DNA of 64,000 bases from Acidovorax carolinensis (GTDB lineage Bacteria > Pseudomonadota > Gammaproteobacteria > Burkholderiales > Burkholderiaceae_C), in NCBI RefSeq assembly GCF_002157145.1, contig NZ_CP021361.1, positions 1,240,001 to 1,304,000 on the forward strand. The letters run 5' to 3'. The position numbers were made by a program, and so were the translations under genes. Shown here piece after piece: positions 15,203 to 24,278 of the stretch. Position 1 is the stretch's first letter; every line of letters begins with the position of its first letter. Under the pieces are notes generated by a model that saw nothing but the letters and a program-made list of their open reading frames with translations, ran no database searches and had not been told where the DNA came from.

Positions 15203-17650
15203 TCAAGCCACGGCAATCGGAATGAACTGGCGCTGGTCCACTGCTGCCTTGTCAAACTCGAACCAAGGGTCGGGCTCGCCGTCGAGCGCAAACTGCAGCT
15301 GCTCCCACAGCGCCTTGCGGCCCTCGTGGTCTTCCAGAATGCGCTTTTTCACATAGTCCAGGCCCACGCGGTTCACGTAGTGCACGGTGCGCTCCAGGTA
15401 CCAGCCTTCCTGGCGGTACAGCTCGCAAAACGCGCCGGTGTACTCCAGCACTTCTTCTGCGGTTTTGAGCTTGGTGAAGAAGTGGGCCACCTCGGTCTTG
15501 ATGCCGCCGTTGCCGGCCACGTACATCTCCCAGCCGCTGTCCACGCCGATGATGCCCACGTCCTTGATGCCGGCCTCGGCGCAGTTGCGCGGGCAGCCGC
15601 TCACCGCAAACTTGACCTTGTGCGGGGCATACATGCGCCACATGGCGCGCTCCAGGTCCTTGCCCATCTGCGTGCTGTCTTGGGTGCCCATGCGGCACCA
15701 CTCGCTGCCCACGCAGGTCTTCACGGTGCGCAGCGCCTTGGCATAGGCGTGGCCGCTGGGCATGCCGATGTCCTTCCACACGTTGACCAGGTCTTCCTTC
15801 TTCACGCCCAGCAAATCGATGCGCTGGCCGCCCGTGACCTTGATGGTGGGGATGTGGTACTTGTCGGCCGCATCGGCAATGCGGCGCAGCTCGTCGGCCG
15901 TGGTCTCTCCCCCCCACATGCGGGGGATGACGCTGTAGGTGCCGTCTTTCTGGATGTTGGCGTGGCTGCGCTCGTTGATGGCGCGGCTTTGCGGGTCGTC
16001 CTTGGCGTCCTTGGGCCAGGTGCTGATGAGGTAGTAGTTGACGGCGGGGCGGCAGGTGGCGCAGCCGTTGGGCGTCTTCCACTCCATGAATCGGAACACG
16101 TCGCCAATGCTCAGCAGCTTGTTGGCGCGGATCGCGTCGCGCACGGCCTGGTGCCCATGGTCGGTGCAGCCGCACAGGGCCTTGGTCTTGGGTGTGGCGC
16201 TGTAGTCGCCACCGGCGGTGAACATGATGATCTGCTCAACCAGCCCGGTGCACGAACCGCAACTCGCGCTGGCCTTGGTGTGCTTGCGCACTTCATCGAG
16301 CGTGAACAGGCCCTTGTCCTTGATGGCCTTGCAGATGGCGCCCTTGGTCACGCCGTTGCAGCCGCACACTTCGTCGCTGTCCTGCATGGCGGCGGCCTTG
16401 CTCTGGCCCTGGTGGCCGGTGTCGCCCAGGTGCGATTCGCCGAACATCAGCTTGTCGCGGATGTCGTTCACCGTGCGGCCGTCGCGCAGCAGCTTGAAGT
16501 ACCAGCTGCCGTCCACGGTGTCGCCATACAGGCAGGCGCCCACCAGCTTGTCGTCCTTGATGACGAGCTTTTTGTACACGCCGCCAAAGGGGTCGCTCAT
16601 CACGATCTCCTCGGTGTCGGCGCCGCCCTGGAAGTCGCCCGCACTGAACAGGTCGATGCCCGTCACCTTGAGCTTGGTGGACGTGAGCGAGCCCTGGTAG
16701 CGGCCAATGCCGAACTCGGCCAGATGGTTGGCCAGCACCTTGCCCTGCTCGAACAGCGGCGCCACCAGGCCATAGGCAATGCCCCGGTGCGCGGCGCATT
16801 CGCCCACGGCGTAGATGCGGGCGTCGGTGGTGGTCTGCAGCGTGTCGCTGACCACGATGCCGCGGTTCACATGCAGGCGCATCTTTTCAGCCAGTGCGGT
16901 GTTGGGGCGGATGCCCACGGCCATCACCACCAGGTCGGCGGGCACCTCGGTGCCGTCCTTGAACTTCACTGCCTTCACGCGGCCCGTGTCGTCACCCAGC
17001 AGCTCCTGCGTCTGTGCCTTCATGAGGAACTGCATGCCGCGCTCGGCCAGCGACTTTTGCAGCATCCGGCCGGCCACGTCGTCGAGCTGGCGTTCCATCA
17101 GCCAGTCGCCCACATGCACCACGCTCACCTGCATGCCGCGCTTCATGAGGCCGTTGGCGGCCTCCAGGCCCAGCAGGCCACCGCCGATCACCACCGCATG
17201 TTTGTAGGTGGCGGCCGCGTCGATCATGGCCTGCGTGTCGGCAATGTCGCGGTAGGCCAGCACGCCCTGCAAATCCTTGCCCGGGATGGGCAGGATGAAC
17301 GGGTTGGAGCCCGTGGCCATGATGAGGCGGTCGTATTCGGCGGTGATGGTCTCGCCCGCTGCATTGGTGGCGTGGACGGTGCGGTGCACGCGGTCCACGT
17401 CGGTCACGGTGAAACCCGTGTGCAGCGTTATGTGGTGATCGGCATACCACTGCCAGTCGTTCAGGATGATCTCGTCAATGGTCTGCTCGCCGGCCAGCAC
17501 GGGCGACAACAGGATGCGGTTGTAGTTGGGGTGCGGCTCGGCGCCGAACACCGTGATGTCGTACAGGTCGGGCGCAATCTTCAGCAGCTCTTCGAGCGTG
17601 CGCACACCGGCCATGCCGTTCCCCACCATCACCAGCCTGGATTTTTTCAT
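15203..17650 (-). CDS. nirB: Nitrite reductase large subunit (NADH, siroheme)
   Basis: Catalytic subunit of cytoplasmic nitrite reductase, reducing nitrite to ammonium with NADH, FAD, Fe-S centres and siroheme. The 815 residues start MKKSRLVMVGNGMAG with the FAD-binding site. A second dinucleotide site is VVIGGGLLGLEAANGL near residue 150. A BFD-type [2Fe-2S] domain contains CGCNGVTKGAICKAI. The siroheme/[4Fe-4S] ligands are C646 and C652 in TCVGSEWCRMG and C686 and C690 in SGCPRNCAEAG. A perfect Shine-Dalgarno (GGAGGT) sits before the ATG. The open frame extends upstream but only into the regulatory leader. It is the first gene of the nitrate/nitrite operon. Confidence 0.97.
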   Translation of the reverse strand: MKKSRLVMVGNGMAGVRTLEELLKIAPDLYDITVFGAEPHPNYNRILLSPVLAGEQTIDEIILNDWQWYADHHITLHTGFTVTDVDRVHRTVHATNAAGETITAEYDRLIMATGSNPFILPIPGKDLQGVLAYRDIADTQAMIDAAATYKHAVVIGGGLLGLEAANGLMKRGMQVSVVHVGDWLMERQLDDVAGRMLQKSLAERGMQFLMKAQTQELLGDDTGRVKAVKFKDGTEVPADLVVMAVGIRPNTALAEKMRLHVNRGIVVSDTLQTTTDARIYAVGECAAHRGIAYGLVAPLFEQGKVLANHLAEFGIGRYQGSLTSTKLKVTGIDLFSAGDFQGGADTEEIVMSDPFGGVYKKLVIKDDKLVGACLYGDTVDGSWYFKLLRDGRTVNDIRDKLMFGESHLGDTGHQGQSKAAAMQDSDEVCGCNGVTKGAICKAIKDKGLFTLDEVRKHTKASASCGSCTGLVEQIIMFTAGGDYSATPKTKALCGCTDHGHQAVRDAIRANKLLSIGDVFRFMEWKTPNGCATCRPAVNYYLISTWPKDAKDDPQSRAINERSHANIQKDGTYSVIPRMWGGETTADELRRIADAADKYHIPTIKVTGGQRIDLLGVKKEDLVNVWKDIGMPSGHAYAKALRTVKTCVGSEWCRMGTQDSTQMGKDLERAMWRMYAPHKVKFAVSGCPRNCAEAGIKDVGIIGVDSGWEMYVAGNGGIKTEVAHFFTKLKTAEEVLEYTGAFCELYRQEGWYLERTVHYVNRVGLDYVKKRILEDHEGRKALWEQLQFALDGEPDPWFEFDKAAVDQRQFIPIAVA

Positions 17651-17675
17651 CGTGACCTCCGTAGGCGTTTCGGAA

Positions 17676-17735
17676 AAACAAAAAGGCGTCCGCACGGTGC
17701 GCTGGCCTGGCAGCCAACACCCTCGCAGGGACGCC
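17676..17735 (-). terminator. Attenuator terminator in the nirB leader
   Basis: Minus strand: GGCGTCC (17729-17735) pairs with GGACGCC (17685-17691) across a GC-rich internal fold, followed by TTTTTGTTTTT. It ends 26 bp before the nirB start, so it would stop transcription before nirB unless antitermination occurs. Confidence 0.85.
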
Positions 17736-17747
17736 ATCGTCTTCGTC

Positions 17748-17798
17748 AGCCCAACACGCCATTGCACCGGGCTCAACATGCGGCCTACCTTGGCCACA
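17748..17798 (-). promoter_or_regulatory. ANTAR-type twin hexaloop hairpins in the nirB leader
   Basis: In the minus-strand transcript the first hairpin (17779-17798) is stem TGTGGCC / GGCCGCA with loop AAGGTA. The second (17748-17773) is a 10-bp stem AGCCCGGTGC / GTGTTGGGCT, with several G-U pairs and loop AATGGC. Both six-base loops have A at position 1 and G at position 4, the signature recognised by ANTAR antiterminators. NasT encoded at 34614-35240 is the likely ligand. Confidence 0.8.
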
Positions 17799-17809
17799 CC
17801 CGGGGTAAT

Positions 17810-17824
17810 GCAAGGCCTGTGCCA
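17810..17824 (-). promoter_or_regulatory. Sigma-54 promoter of nirB
   Basis: Minus strand TGGCACAGGCCTTGC matches the -24/-12 consensus (TGGCAC N5 TTGC) with correct spacing. The predicted start is about 12 nt further on, just before the first ANTAR hairpin. The nrtA unit has the same promoter type. Confidence 0.85.
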
Positions 17825-17861
17825 GCGGTGAGCGGAATGGAGGGTTTTGGCGAAATCGGGC

Positions 17862-17915
17862 TGCAACGCTTATGTATAAAGCGCGAATAGCTATCAAAAA
17901 AGAAGTAGCGATAGA
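17862..17915. repeat. atagct/agcgct repeat upstream of the nirB promoter
   Basis: AACGCTTATGTATAAAGCGC followed by GAATAGCTATCAAAAAAGAAG; arms, spacer and A-rich end match the family. Confidence 0.75.
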
Positions 17916-17957
17916 GGCGGGCTCGCGTTGCCGGTGCAAGGCCAGCGTGGCGGTTGG

Positions 17958-17992
17958 GCCAGCTTGGTGCGTGTGCACCACGGGGAGCTGGC
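17958..17992. repeat. Inverted repeat near the end of the RND operon
   Basis: GCCAGCT (17958-17964) plus TGGTGC pair with GCACCA plus AGCTGGC (17986-17992) around GTGT, with a CGGGG bulge on one side. It lies 115 bp after the outer-membrane-factor stop and 135 bp upstream of the nirB sigma-54 promoter. It may be a terminator-like structure or an activator site; its half-sites are in the opposite order to the NtrC consensus. Confidence 0.5.
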
Positions 17993-18106
17993 CTCAACGT
18001 GGTGGGCATGGCGGATCAGCGCCCACGCTTCACCAAAGGGCTTGCACCGCCCTGCGCTGGAAACTGCTTGTCTCACAGCGCAGTGCGAAAACCTTCGCGC
18101 GCCGCT

Positions 18107-19684
18107 TCAGGTGCCGGGCGTTGTCGTGCTATCGCCCGTGGCGGCGTCGTTCCATCCGCCGCCCAGCACCTTGTACAGCGTGATGCGGTTGGCCTGTTCG
18201 GCCAGCGCCAGACCGATCAGCGTCTGCTGCGCGCTGTAGAGCGAGCGCTGGGCGTCCAGCACGGGCAGGTAGCTGTCGGCGCCCAGGCGGTAGCGGGCTT
18301 CGGACAACTGCAATGCCTTCAGCGTGGCCGCCTGCAGCGATTGCTGGGCCTGCAGGCGCTCGGCCAGCGTGGCGCGTTCGGCCAGGGCATCGGCCACTTC
18401 GCGGAACGCGGTTTGCACGGCCTTGTCGTATTGGGCCAGGGCGGTGTCGCGCGCGGTTTCGGCGATCTGGAGGTTGGCGCGGTTGCGGCCAGCATCAAAG
18501 ATGGGCAGGCGGATCTGTGGCGCAAAGCTCCAGGTGCCGTTGCCGCCGTCAAACAGGCCCGACAGCGCGTTGCTGGCGGTGCCCGCCGACGCCGTGAGCG
18601 TGATGCTGGGGAAGAACGCGGCACGCGCCGCGCCAATGCTGGCGTAGGCGCCGCGCAGGGTGTATTCGGCGGCGCGCACGTCGGGGCGGTTGAGCAGCAC
18701 CGACGAGGGCAGGTCGGCCGGCACCGCCAGCAGGGTGGCGGCGGGCGTGGCAGTGCTGGGGTTGGGGGCGACCGACGTCGTTGTCGTTGCCGGTGCGGCC
18801 TGGGTGGGCGACGCCTCGGTCGCCCCGGCTGCCGGGTTCGCGCCATCAGGCAGCAGGGCCGCAGGCACTGGCGCGCCCGCCAGCAGGGCCAGTGCATTGC
18901 GGTCGCGCGCCACCTGGCTGGTGAAGGCGGCCACATCGGCGCGGGCGGTGTCCACCGTGGTCTGGGTTTGCGCCAACGTCAGGCCCGAGGCAGCGCCCAG
19001 CTCGTAGCTGCGCTGGGTCAGCTCGTATGACTTCTGGCGGCTGCGCAGGGTGTCTTGCGCCAGTTGCAGGCGCCGGCCATCGGCGTCCAGCGTGAGCCAG
19101 GCGTTGGCCACCTCGGCCACCAGGCTCAGTTGCACGCTGCGGCGGTTCTCGGTGGTGCGCAAAAATTCCTGCAGCGCGGCCTCGTTGAGGTTCTTCACGC
19201 GGCCAAACAGGTCAATCTCGTAGCTGCTGAAGCCCAGCTGCGCGCTGTACTGGCTGCTGGTGGGCGAGCGGCCGCTGGCGGTCAGGTCGTCGGCCGTGCG
19301 CGTGCGCGTGCCGGCGGCGGTGGCGCCCACGGCAGGGAAGCGGTTGGACTGCTCCACGCCATATTGCGCGCGGGCCTTCTCGATGGCCAGCATCGCCACG
19401 CGCAGGTCGCGGTTGTTTTGCAGCGCCAGCGCCACCAGCGCGCGCAGGCGCGGCTCCTGCAGAAATTCCTGCCAGCCCATCGGGCCGATCTCGGGTGCCA
19501 GCGCGGTGCCGTCCGCCACGCTCGTGCCGGTCAGCGTGGCAGGCACGGGCAGTGCGGGACGCGCATAGTCTGGCGCCAGGCTGGTGCAGCCAGCGAGGCT
19601 CAGCAGAGCCAGCAAGGCCAGTGCGCTGGCGGCGGTGGCGCGCACCACGGTGCGGCGGGGGGCGATCAGGGGGGTGCGGCTCAT
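18107..19684 (-). CDS. RND efflux outer-membrane lipoprotein (NodT/OprM family)
   Basis: Outer-membrane channel of a tripartite drug efflux pump. The 525 residues begin with a lipoprotein signal ending LLSLAGC. Two outer membrane efflux protein repeats follow, with [19 protein letters not shown] near residue 150 and [32 protein letters not shown] near residue 350. Between them is a 35-residue Ala/Thr/Pro-rich insert ([20 protein letters not shown]). The gene overlaps the end of the pump gene by 4 bases. It is the third gene of the operon adaptor-pump-channel. Confidence 0.93.
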   Translation of the reverse strand: MSRTPLIAPRRTVVRATAASALALLALLSLAGCTSLAPDYARPALPVPATLTGTSVADGTALAPEIGPMGWQEFLQEPRLRALVALALQNNRDLRVAMLAIEKARAQYGVEQSNRFPAVGATAAGTRTRTADDLTASGRSPTSSQYSAQLGFSSYEIDLFGRVKNLNEAALQEFLRTTENRRSVQLSLVAEVANAWLTLDADGRRLQLAQDTLRSRQKSYELTQRSYELGAASGLTLAQTQTTVDTARADVAAFTSQVARDRNALALLAGAPVPAALLPDGANPAAGATEASPTQAAPATTTTSVAPNPSTATPAATLLAVPADLPSSVLLNRPDVRAAEYTLRGAYASIGAARAAFFPSITLTASAGTASNALSGLFDGGNGTWSFAPQIRLPIFDAGRNRANLQIAETARDTALAQYDKAVQTAFREVADALAERATLAERLQAQQSLQAATLKALQLSEARYRLGADSYLPVLDAQRSLYSAQQTLIGLALAEQANRITLYKVLGGGWNDAATGDSTTTPGT

Positions 19685-22600
19685 GCGGCGGCTCCGGTTT
19701 CGCTGGCTGTCTGCTTTGCCTTGCGGTCGGCAAAGTAGCCGCGAATCAGGACAAAGAACACCGGCACAAAAAAGATGCCCAGCACGGTGGCCGACACCAT
19801 GCCGCCCAGCACCGCCGTGCCGATGGCCTGGCGCCCACCGGCGCCCGCGCCGCTGCCCAGGGCCAGGGGCAACACGCCAAAACCAAAGGCCAGCGAAGTC
19901 ATCAAAATGGGGCGCAACCGCAGGCGCACGGCTTCCAGCGTGGCATCGAGCACGCTGCGGCCGCGCTCTTGAAGCTGGGTGGCAAATTCCACGATCAAGA
20001 TGGCATTTTTGGACGACAGCCCCACGGTGGTGAGCAGGCCCACCTGAAAGTACACGTCGTTCGACAGCCCGCGAAACCCGATGCCCAGCAGCGCCCCGAC
20101 AATGCCCAGCGGCACCACCAGAATCACCGAGAACGGCACCGACCAGCTTTCGTAGAGTGCGGCCAGACACAGGAACACGAACAGGATGGACACCGCATAC
20201 AGCAGCGGCGCCTGCGAGCCCGACAGCCGCTCCTGGAACGAGGCGCCGGTCCATTCGTAGCCAATGCCCGGAGGCATTTCCTTCATGATGTCTTCGACCG
20301 CCGCCATGGCCACGCCCGAGCTCACGCCCGCCGCCGCATTGCCCACGAACTCGTAGCTGGGGCTGCCGTTGTAGCGCTGCAGCTGCGGCGAGCCATAGGT
20401 CCAGCGGGTGCTCGAAAACGCCGAGAACGGCACCATCTGCCCCTGGTTGTTGCGCACCGTCCAGGGCGCCACGTCCTGCGGCAGCATGCGAAACGGCGCA
20501 TCGCCCTGCATGTAGACCCGTTTGACGCGCCCCTTGTTGAGAAAGTCATTCACATAGGTGCCGCCCAGCGCGCTCGACAGCGTGTTGTTCACGTCCACCG
20601 TGGCCAGGCCCAAGGCGCCGGCCTTGCTGTCGTCAATGTCCACACCCAGCTGCGCGGTGTCGTCCAGGTTGGTGCTGCGCGTGTTGCTCAGCTCGGTGCG
20701 CTGGGCTGCCAGTTCGAGCACCTTGTCGCGCGCGGCCACCAGGGCGTCGTGGCCCAGGCCGTTCAGGTCCTTGAGCTGGAAGTTGAAGCCCGCATTGGCC
20801 CCCAGCCCGCGCACGGCGGGCGGCAGCAGCACGAAAATGCGCGCATCGCGGATGGCGGCCAGGTCCTTGGTGGCCTTGCGGGCAATGGCGTCGGCGCTCT
20901 GGTCGGGGCGTGTGCGCTGGCTCCAGTTGGTCAGCCGCACAAAGCCGCGCGCCGAGCTCTGGTCGCCGCCTGAGCCGGTGATCGAGTTGAAGCTGATCAC
21001 ATCGGGCTGGGCGGCAAAGTATTTCTGCACCTGGGCCATCACCGCCTGCAGCCGGGCGTTGGACGAACCTGGCGGCAGGGTGATCTGCACCGACACCGCG
21101 CCCTGGTCCTCATTGGGCAAGAACGACGTGGGCAGGCGCAAGAACAGCACCGCCATGCCCGCGCAGATCAGCAGATACACCAGCATCATGCGTTTGCCCC
21201 GGCGCACCACGGTGCCCACGCCGCGCTGGTAGCCGTCGGCCGTGCGGTCAAAACGGCGGTTGAAGCCGACAAAAAAGCGGTCGATCCAGCCCGCAACGCC
21301 CTTGCGCGGCGCGCCATGGGGGCTGTGCTGCCCTTTGGCAATGGGCTTGAGCAAGGTGGCGCACAGCGCGGGCGTGAGCGTCAGGGCCACCAGCACCGAC
21401 AGCACCATGGCCGACACGATGGTGATGGAAAACTGCCGGTAGATCACCCCGGTGGAGCCGCCGAAGAACGCCATGGGGATGAACACCGCCGACAGCGTGA
21501 GCGCAATGCCCACGAGGGCCGGCGTGATCTCGGCCATCGACTTGCGCGTGGCCTCTTTGGGCGACAGGCCTTCCTCGCTCATAACGCGCTCGACGTTTTC
21601 CACCACCACGATGGCGTCGTCCACCAGCAGGCCAATGGCCAGCACCAGGCCGAACATGGTCAGCGTGTTGATCGAAAAGCCCGCTGCCGAGAGCACGCCA
21701 AAGGTGCCCAGCAGCACCACCGGCACCGCAATGGCCGGAATCAGCGTGGCGCGGAAATTCTGCAAGAAGACATACATCACCAGCACCACCAGCACCATGG
21801 CTTCGAACAGGGCCTTGACGACTTCTTCGATGGAGGCGCTCACGAATGGCGTGGTGTCGTAGCTGGTAAAGGGCTTGAGCTGGTAGGGAAAAAAGGGCTG
21901 CAGCTCGGCGATCTTGGCATTCACGGCCTCGGCCACGGCCATGGCGTTGGCGCCGTCGGCCAGCACCACGCCCATGCCGGCGCCGGGCTGGCCGTTCAGG
22001 CGCGAGGTGATGGTGAGGTTTTCCGCACCGAGCTCGATGCGCGCCACGTCCTTCAGGCGCACGGCGGCGCCGTCGCTGGTGGACTTGAGCACGATCTGCT
22101 CGAACTCTTCCTTTGTCTGCAGCTTGCTGCGCGCCGTGATGGTGGCGTTGAGCTGCTGCTCGCCCACGGCGGGCAGGGCGCCGAGCTGGCCCGCCGAGAC
22201 CTGTGCGTTCTGCGCGTTGATGGCGCTGTCGATGTCCGACGGCATGAGCGCGAATTTTTCGAGCTTGCCCGGATCGAGCCACACGCGCATGGCGTAGCCG
22301 GTGCCCAGCGTGAGGACGTCGCCCACGCCGTCAATGCGGCTGATCACGTCGACCAGGTTGCTGGCAATGTAGTCACCAATGTCCACCTGCGACACGCTGG
22401 GGTCGGGCGAGGTGAAGGTGATGATCATCAGGTAGTCGTTGCCGCCCTTGGTGACCGAGACGCCGCGGCTTTGCACGGCCTGCGGCAGGCGCGACATGGC
22501 CTGCTGCAACTTGTTTTGCACCTGCACCTGGGCCACGTCGATATTGGTGCCAGCGTTGAAGGTGAGCGTGGTGCGCGAGCTGCCCGAGGCGTCGCTGGTC

Positions 22601-22839
22601 GATCCCATGTAGATCAGGTTGTCCAGGCCCTTGAGCTGCTGCTCGATCACCTGCGTGACCGAGTCTTCGACCGTCTTGGCCGAGGCACCGGTGTACTGGG
22701 CGCTGATCGACACGCGCGGCGGCGCGATGTCGGGATATTGCTCCAGCGGCAATGTCTTGATGGACATGGCGCCGGCCAGCATGATGATGATGGCGATGAC
22801 CCACGCGAAGATGGGCCGGTTGATGAAGAACTGAGCCAT
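19681..22839 (-). CDS. RND multidrug efflux pump, HAE1 (AcrB/MexB-like)
   Basis: Inner-membrane proton-driven drug exporter of 1052 residues, full length for the HAE1 family. The start [23 protein letters not shown] is the first transmembrane helix. [22 protein letters not shown] and the TM4 motif [22 protein letters not shown], with the two proton-relay Asp residues, are present. So is the second-half [20 protein letters not shown] with its conserved Lys. It lies 13 bp after the adaptor and overlaps the channel gene. Substrates are unknown; hydrophobic drugs are typical. Confidence 0.95.
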   Translation of the reverse strand: MAQFFINRPIFAWVIAIIIMLAGAMSIKTLPLEQYPDIAPPRVSISAQYTGASAKTVEDSVTQVIEQQLKGLDNLIYMGSTSDASGSSRTTLTFNAGTNIDVAQVQVQNKLQQAMSRLPQAVQSRGVSVTKGGNDYLMIITFTSPDPSVSQVDIGDYIASNLVDVISRIDGVGDVLTLGTGYAMRVWLDPGKLEKFALMPSDIDSAINAQNAQVSAGQLGALPAVGEQQLNATITARSKLQTKEEFEQIVLKSTSDGAAVRLKDVARIELGAENLTITSRLNGQPGAGMGVVLADGANAMAVAEAVNAKIAELQPFFPYQLKPFTSYDTTPFVSASIEEVVKALFEAMVLVVLVMYVFLQNFRATLIPAIAVPVVLLGTFGVLSAAGFSINTLTMFGLVLAIGLLVDDAIVVVENVERVMSEEGLSPKEATRKSMAEITPALVGIALTLSAVFIPMAFFGGSTGVIYRQFSITIVSAMVLSVLVALTLTPALCATLLKPIAKGQHSPHGAPRKGVAGWIDRFFVGFNRRFDRTADGYQRGVGTVVRRGKRMMLVYLLICAGMAVLFLRLPTSFLPNEDQGAVSVQITLPPGSSNARLQAVMAQVQKYFAAQPDVISFNSITGSGGDQSSARGFVRLTNWSQRTRPDQSADAIARKATKDLAAIRDARIFVLLPPAVRGLGANAGFNFQLKDLNGLGHDALVAARDKVLELAAQRTELSNTRSTNLDDTAQLGVDIDDSKAGALGLATVDVNNTLSSALGGTYVNDFLNKGRVKRVYMQGDAPFRMLPQDVAPWTVRNNQGQMVPFSAFSSTRWTYGSPQLQRYNGSPSYEFVGNAAAGVSSGVAMAAVEDIMKEMPPGIGYEWTGASFQERLSGSQAPLLYAVSILFVFLCLAALYESWSVPFSVILVVPLGIVGALLGIGFRGLSNDVYFQVGLLTTVGLSSKNAILIVEFATQLQERGRSVLDATLEAVRLRLRPILMTSLAFGFGVLPLALGSGAGAGGRQAIGTAVLGGMVSATVLGIFFVPVFFVLIRGYFADRKAKQTASETGAAA

Positions 22840-22852
22840 GGCGGGCCAGCCC

Positions 22853-24163
22853 TCAGCGCGCAGCCGCTGCGGCGGATGCGGTTGCTGCAGCGCCTGCAGC
22901 CGGGCCTGCTGGCGCTGCCGGTGTTGCGGCGGCAGGGGGTGTGGCCGCCATCGGCTTGACCACCACCTCGGTCGGCTTCACGGCGTCGCCGGGCTTGATG
23001 CGCTGAAAGCCATCCACCACCACACGATCACCGGCTGCCAGCCCGCTGCCCACCAGCCAGCGGTTGCCCACCGCTGCGTCTACCGCAATCTTGCGCCGTT
23101 CGATCTTGCCTTCGGCGTTGACCAGCAGCACGCTGGCATTGCCCGCGGTGTCGCGGTTCACGCCCTGCTGGGGCACCAGCAGCGCCTGTTCGTTGATGCC
23201 GGTTTCCAGCACCGCCCGCACATACATGCCGGGCATGAGCAGGCCGTCGGGGTTGGGCACCACGGCACGCAGCGTCACGGCGCCGGTGCCGGGGTTCACG
23301 CTCACGCCGGCAAACTGCAGCTTGCCGGGGTGAGGGTAGCGGCTGCCATCTTCCAGTTGCAGGGTGATGGGCGCTTCGGCCTGCCCGCTTTTCTGGATGC
23401 GCCCGCGCGCCAGGTCGCTTTTGAGGCGCAGCACCTCGGTGCTGGACTGGGTGACATCCACATACAGCGGATCGAGCTGCGAGATGGTGGTGAGCGCGGC
23501 GGTCTGGTTGGCGGTAACCAGTGCGCCCGGCGTGACGGTGGAGGTGGTGGTGCGGCCCGAAATCGGCGCCTTGATGCGCGTGTAGCCCAGGTTGATGCGC
23601 GCGTTGTCCAGCGCGGCGCGGGCAACGGCCAGGTCGGAGCGGGCCTGCACTACAGCGGCCTGGCTGTCGTCATACACCTGGCGGCTGACCGCATCGATCT
23701 TCACCAGTTCGGCATTGCGCCGGGCGTTGACCTCGGCCGTGCCCACGCTGGCCTGCGCCTTGGCCACCGAGGCCTGGGCGCTGGCCAGCGCCACTTCATA
23801 CGGCGAGGCATCCAGCTGGTACAGCACCTGGCCGGCCTTGACCTGCGCGCCCTCGGTGAACAGCCGCTGCTGCACGATGCCACCCACCTGGGGGCGGATT
23901 TCGGCGCTGAGGAAGGCGCTGGTGCGGCCGGGCAGTTCGGTGGTGACGGTCTGGCGCTCGGGTTGCAGGGTGACCACGCCCACTTCGGCCGGTCCCTTGG
24001 GCGCCGCAGGCGCCTTCTTGTCAGAGCAGGCGCCCACCAGCAATGCCAGGCCCGCCAGGGTAGCCACGGCCAGCCGGCGGGACGAACGGAAAGCTTGCAG
24101 GGGCGTGGTGGAGCAGGGAGGCAGCGTGGGGGCAGGCAAGTGGTCAGTGAAAAGAGGTGTCAT
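22853..24163 (-). CDS. RND efflux periplasmic adaptor (AcrA/MexA family)
   Basis: Membrane-fusion lipoprotein linking the pump to the outer-membrane channel. The 436 residues carry a lipobox (LLVGACSD) and a lipoyl half (AEIRPQVGGIVQQRLFTEGAQVKAGQVLYQLD). An alpha-helical hairpin follows (ASVAKAQASVGTAEVNARRNAELV), then the barrel (YTRIKAPISGRTTTSTVTPGALV). The C terminus is a long Ala/Pro tail. The frame allows a start 10 codons earlier (24193); no ribosome site decides between them. It is the first gene of the operon and is divergent from the sensor kinase, which with its regulator probably controls it. Confidence 0.92.
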   Translation of the reverse strand: MTPLFTDHLPAPTLPPCSTTPLQAFRSSRRLAVATLAGLALLVGACSDKKAPAAPKGPAEVGVVTLQPERQTVTTELPGRTSAFLSAEIRPQVGGIVQQRLFTEGAQVKAGQVLYQLDASPYEVALASAQASVAKAQASVGTAEVNARRNAELVKIDAVSRQVYDDSQAAVVQARSDLAVARAALDNARINLGYTRIKAPISGRTTTSTVTPGALVTANQTAALTTISQLDPLYVDVTQSSTEVLRLKSDLARGRIQKSGQAEAPITLQLEDGSRYPHPGKLQFAGVSVNPGTGAVTLRAVVPNPDGLLMPGMYVRAVLETGINEQALLVPQQGVNRDTAGNASVLLVNAEGKIERRKIAVDAAVGNRWLVGSGLAAGDRVVVDGFQRIKPGDAVKPTEVVVKPMAATPPAAATPAAPAGPAAGAAATASAAAAAR

Positions 24164-24278
24164 GGGCGCGCGCGGTCCTTGGTTGCGAAACATTCTGACG
24201 CAAAAAGTAGGAGGAACGTGGAAGTCTGCGGCGCCTGGGGATATGGCGCGCCCTGCGGCACCGGCGGTGCTCTAATTC

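Noticed and set aside
15197..17890. 897-codon open frame on the plus strand opposite nirB
   Set aside because: It is the antisense shadow of the clearly conserved nirB; composition is His/Ala/Gly/Val rich with no recognisable domain, as expected in GC-rich DNA.
17958..17992. NtrC enhancer before nirB
   Set aside because: The palindrome has TGGTGC-GCACCA order, the reverse of the NtrC consensus TGCAC-N7-GTGCA, so it is listed only as an inverted repeat.
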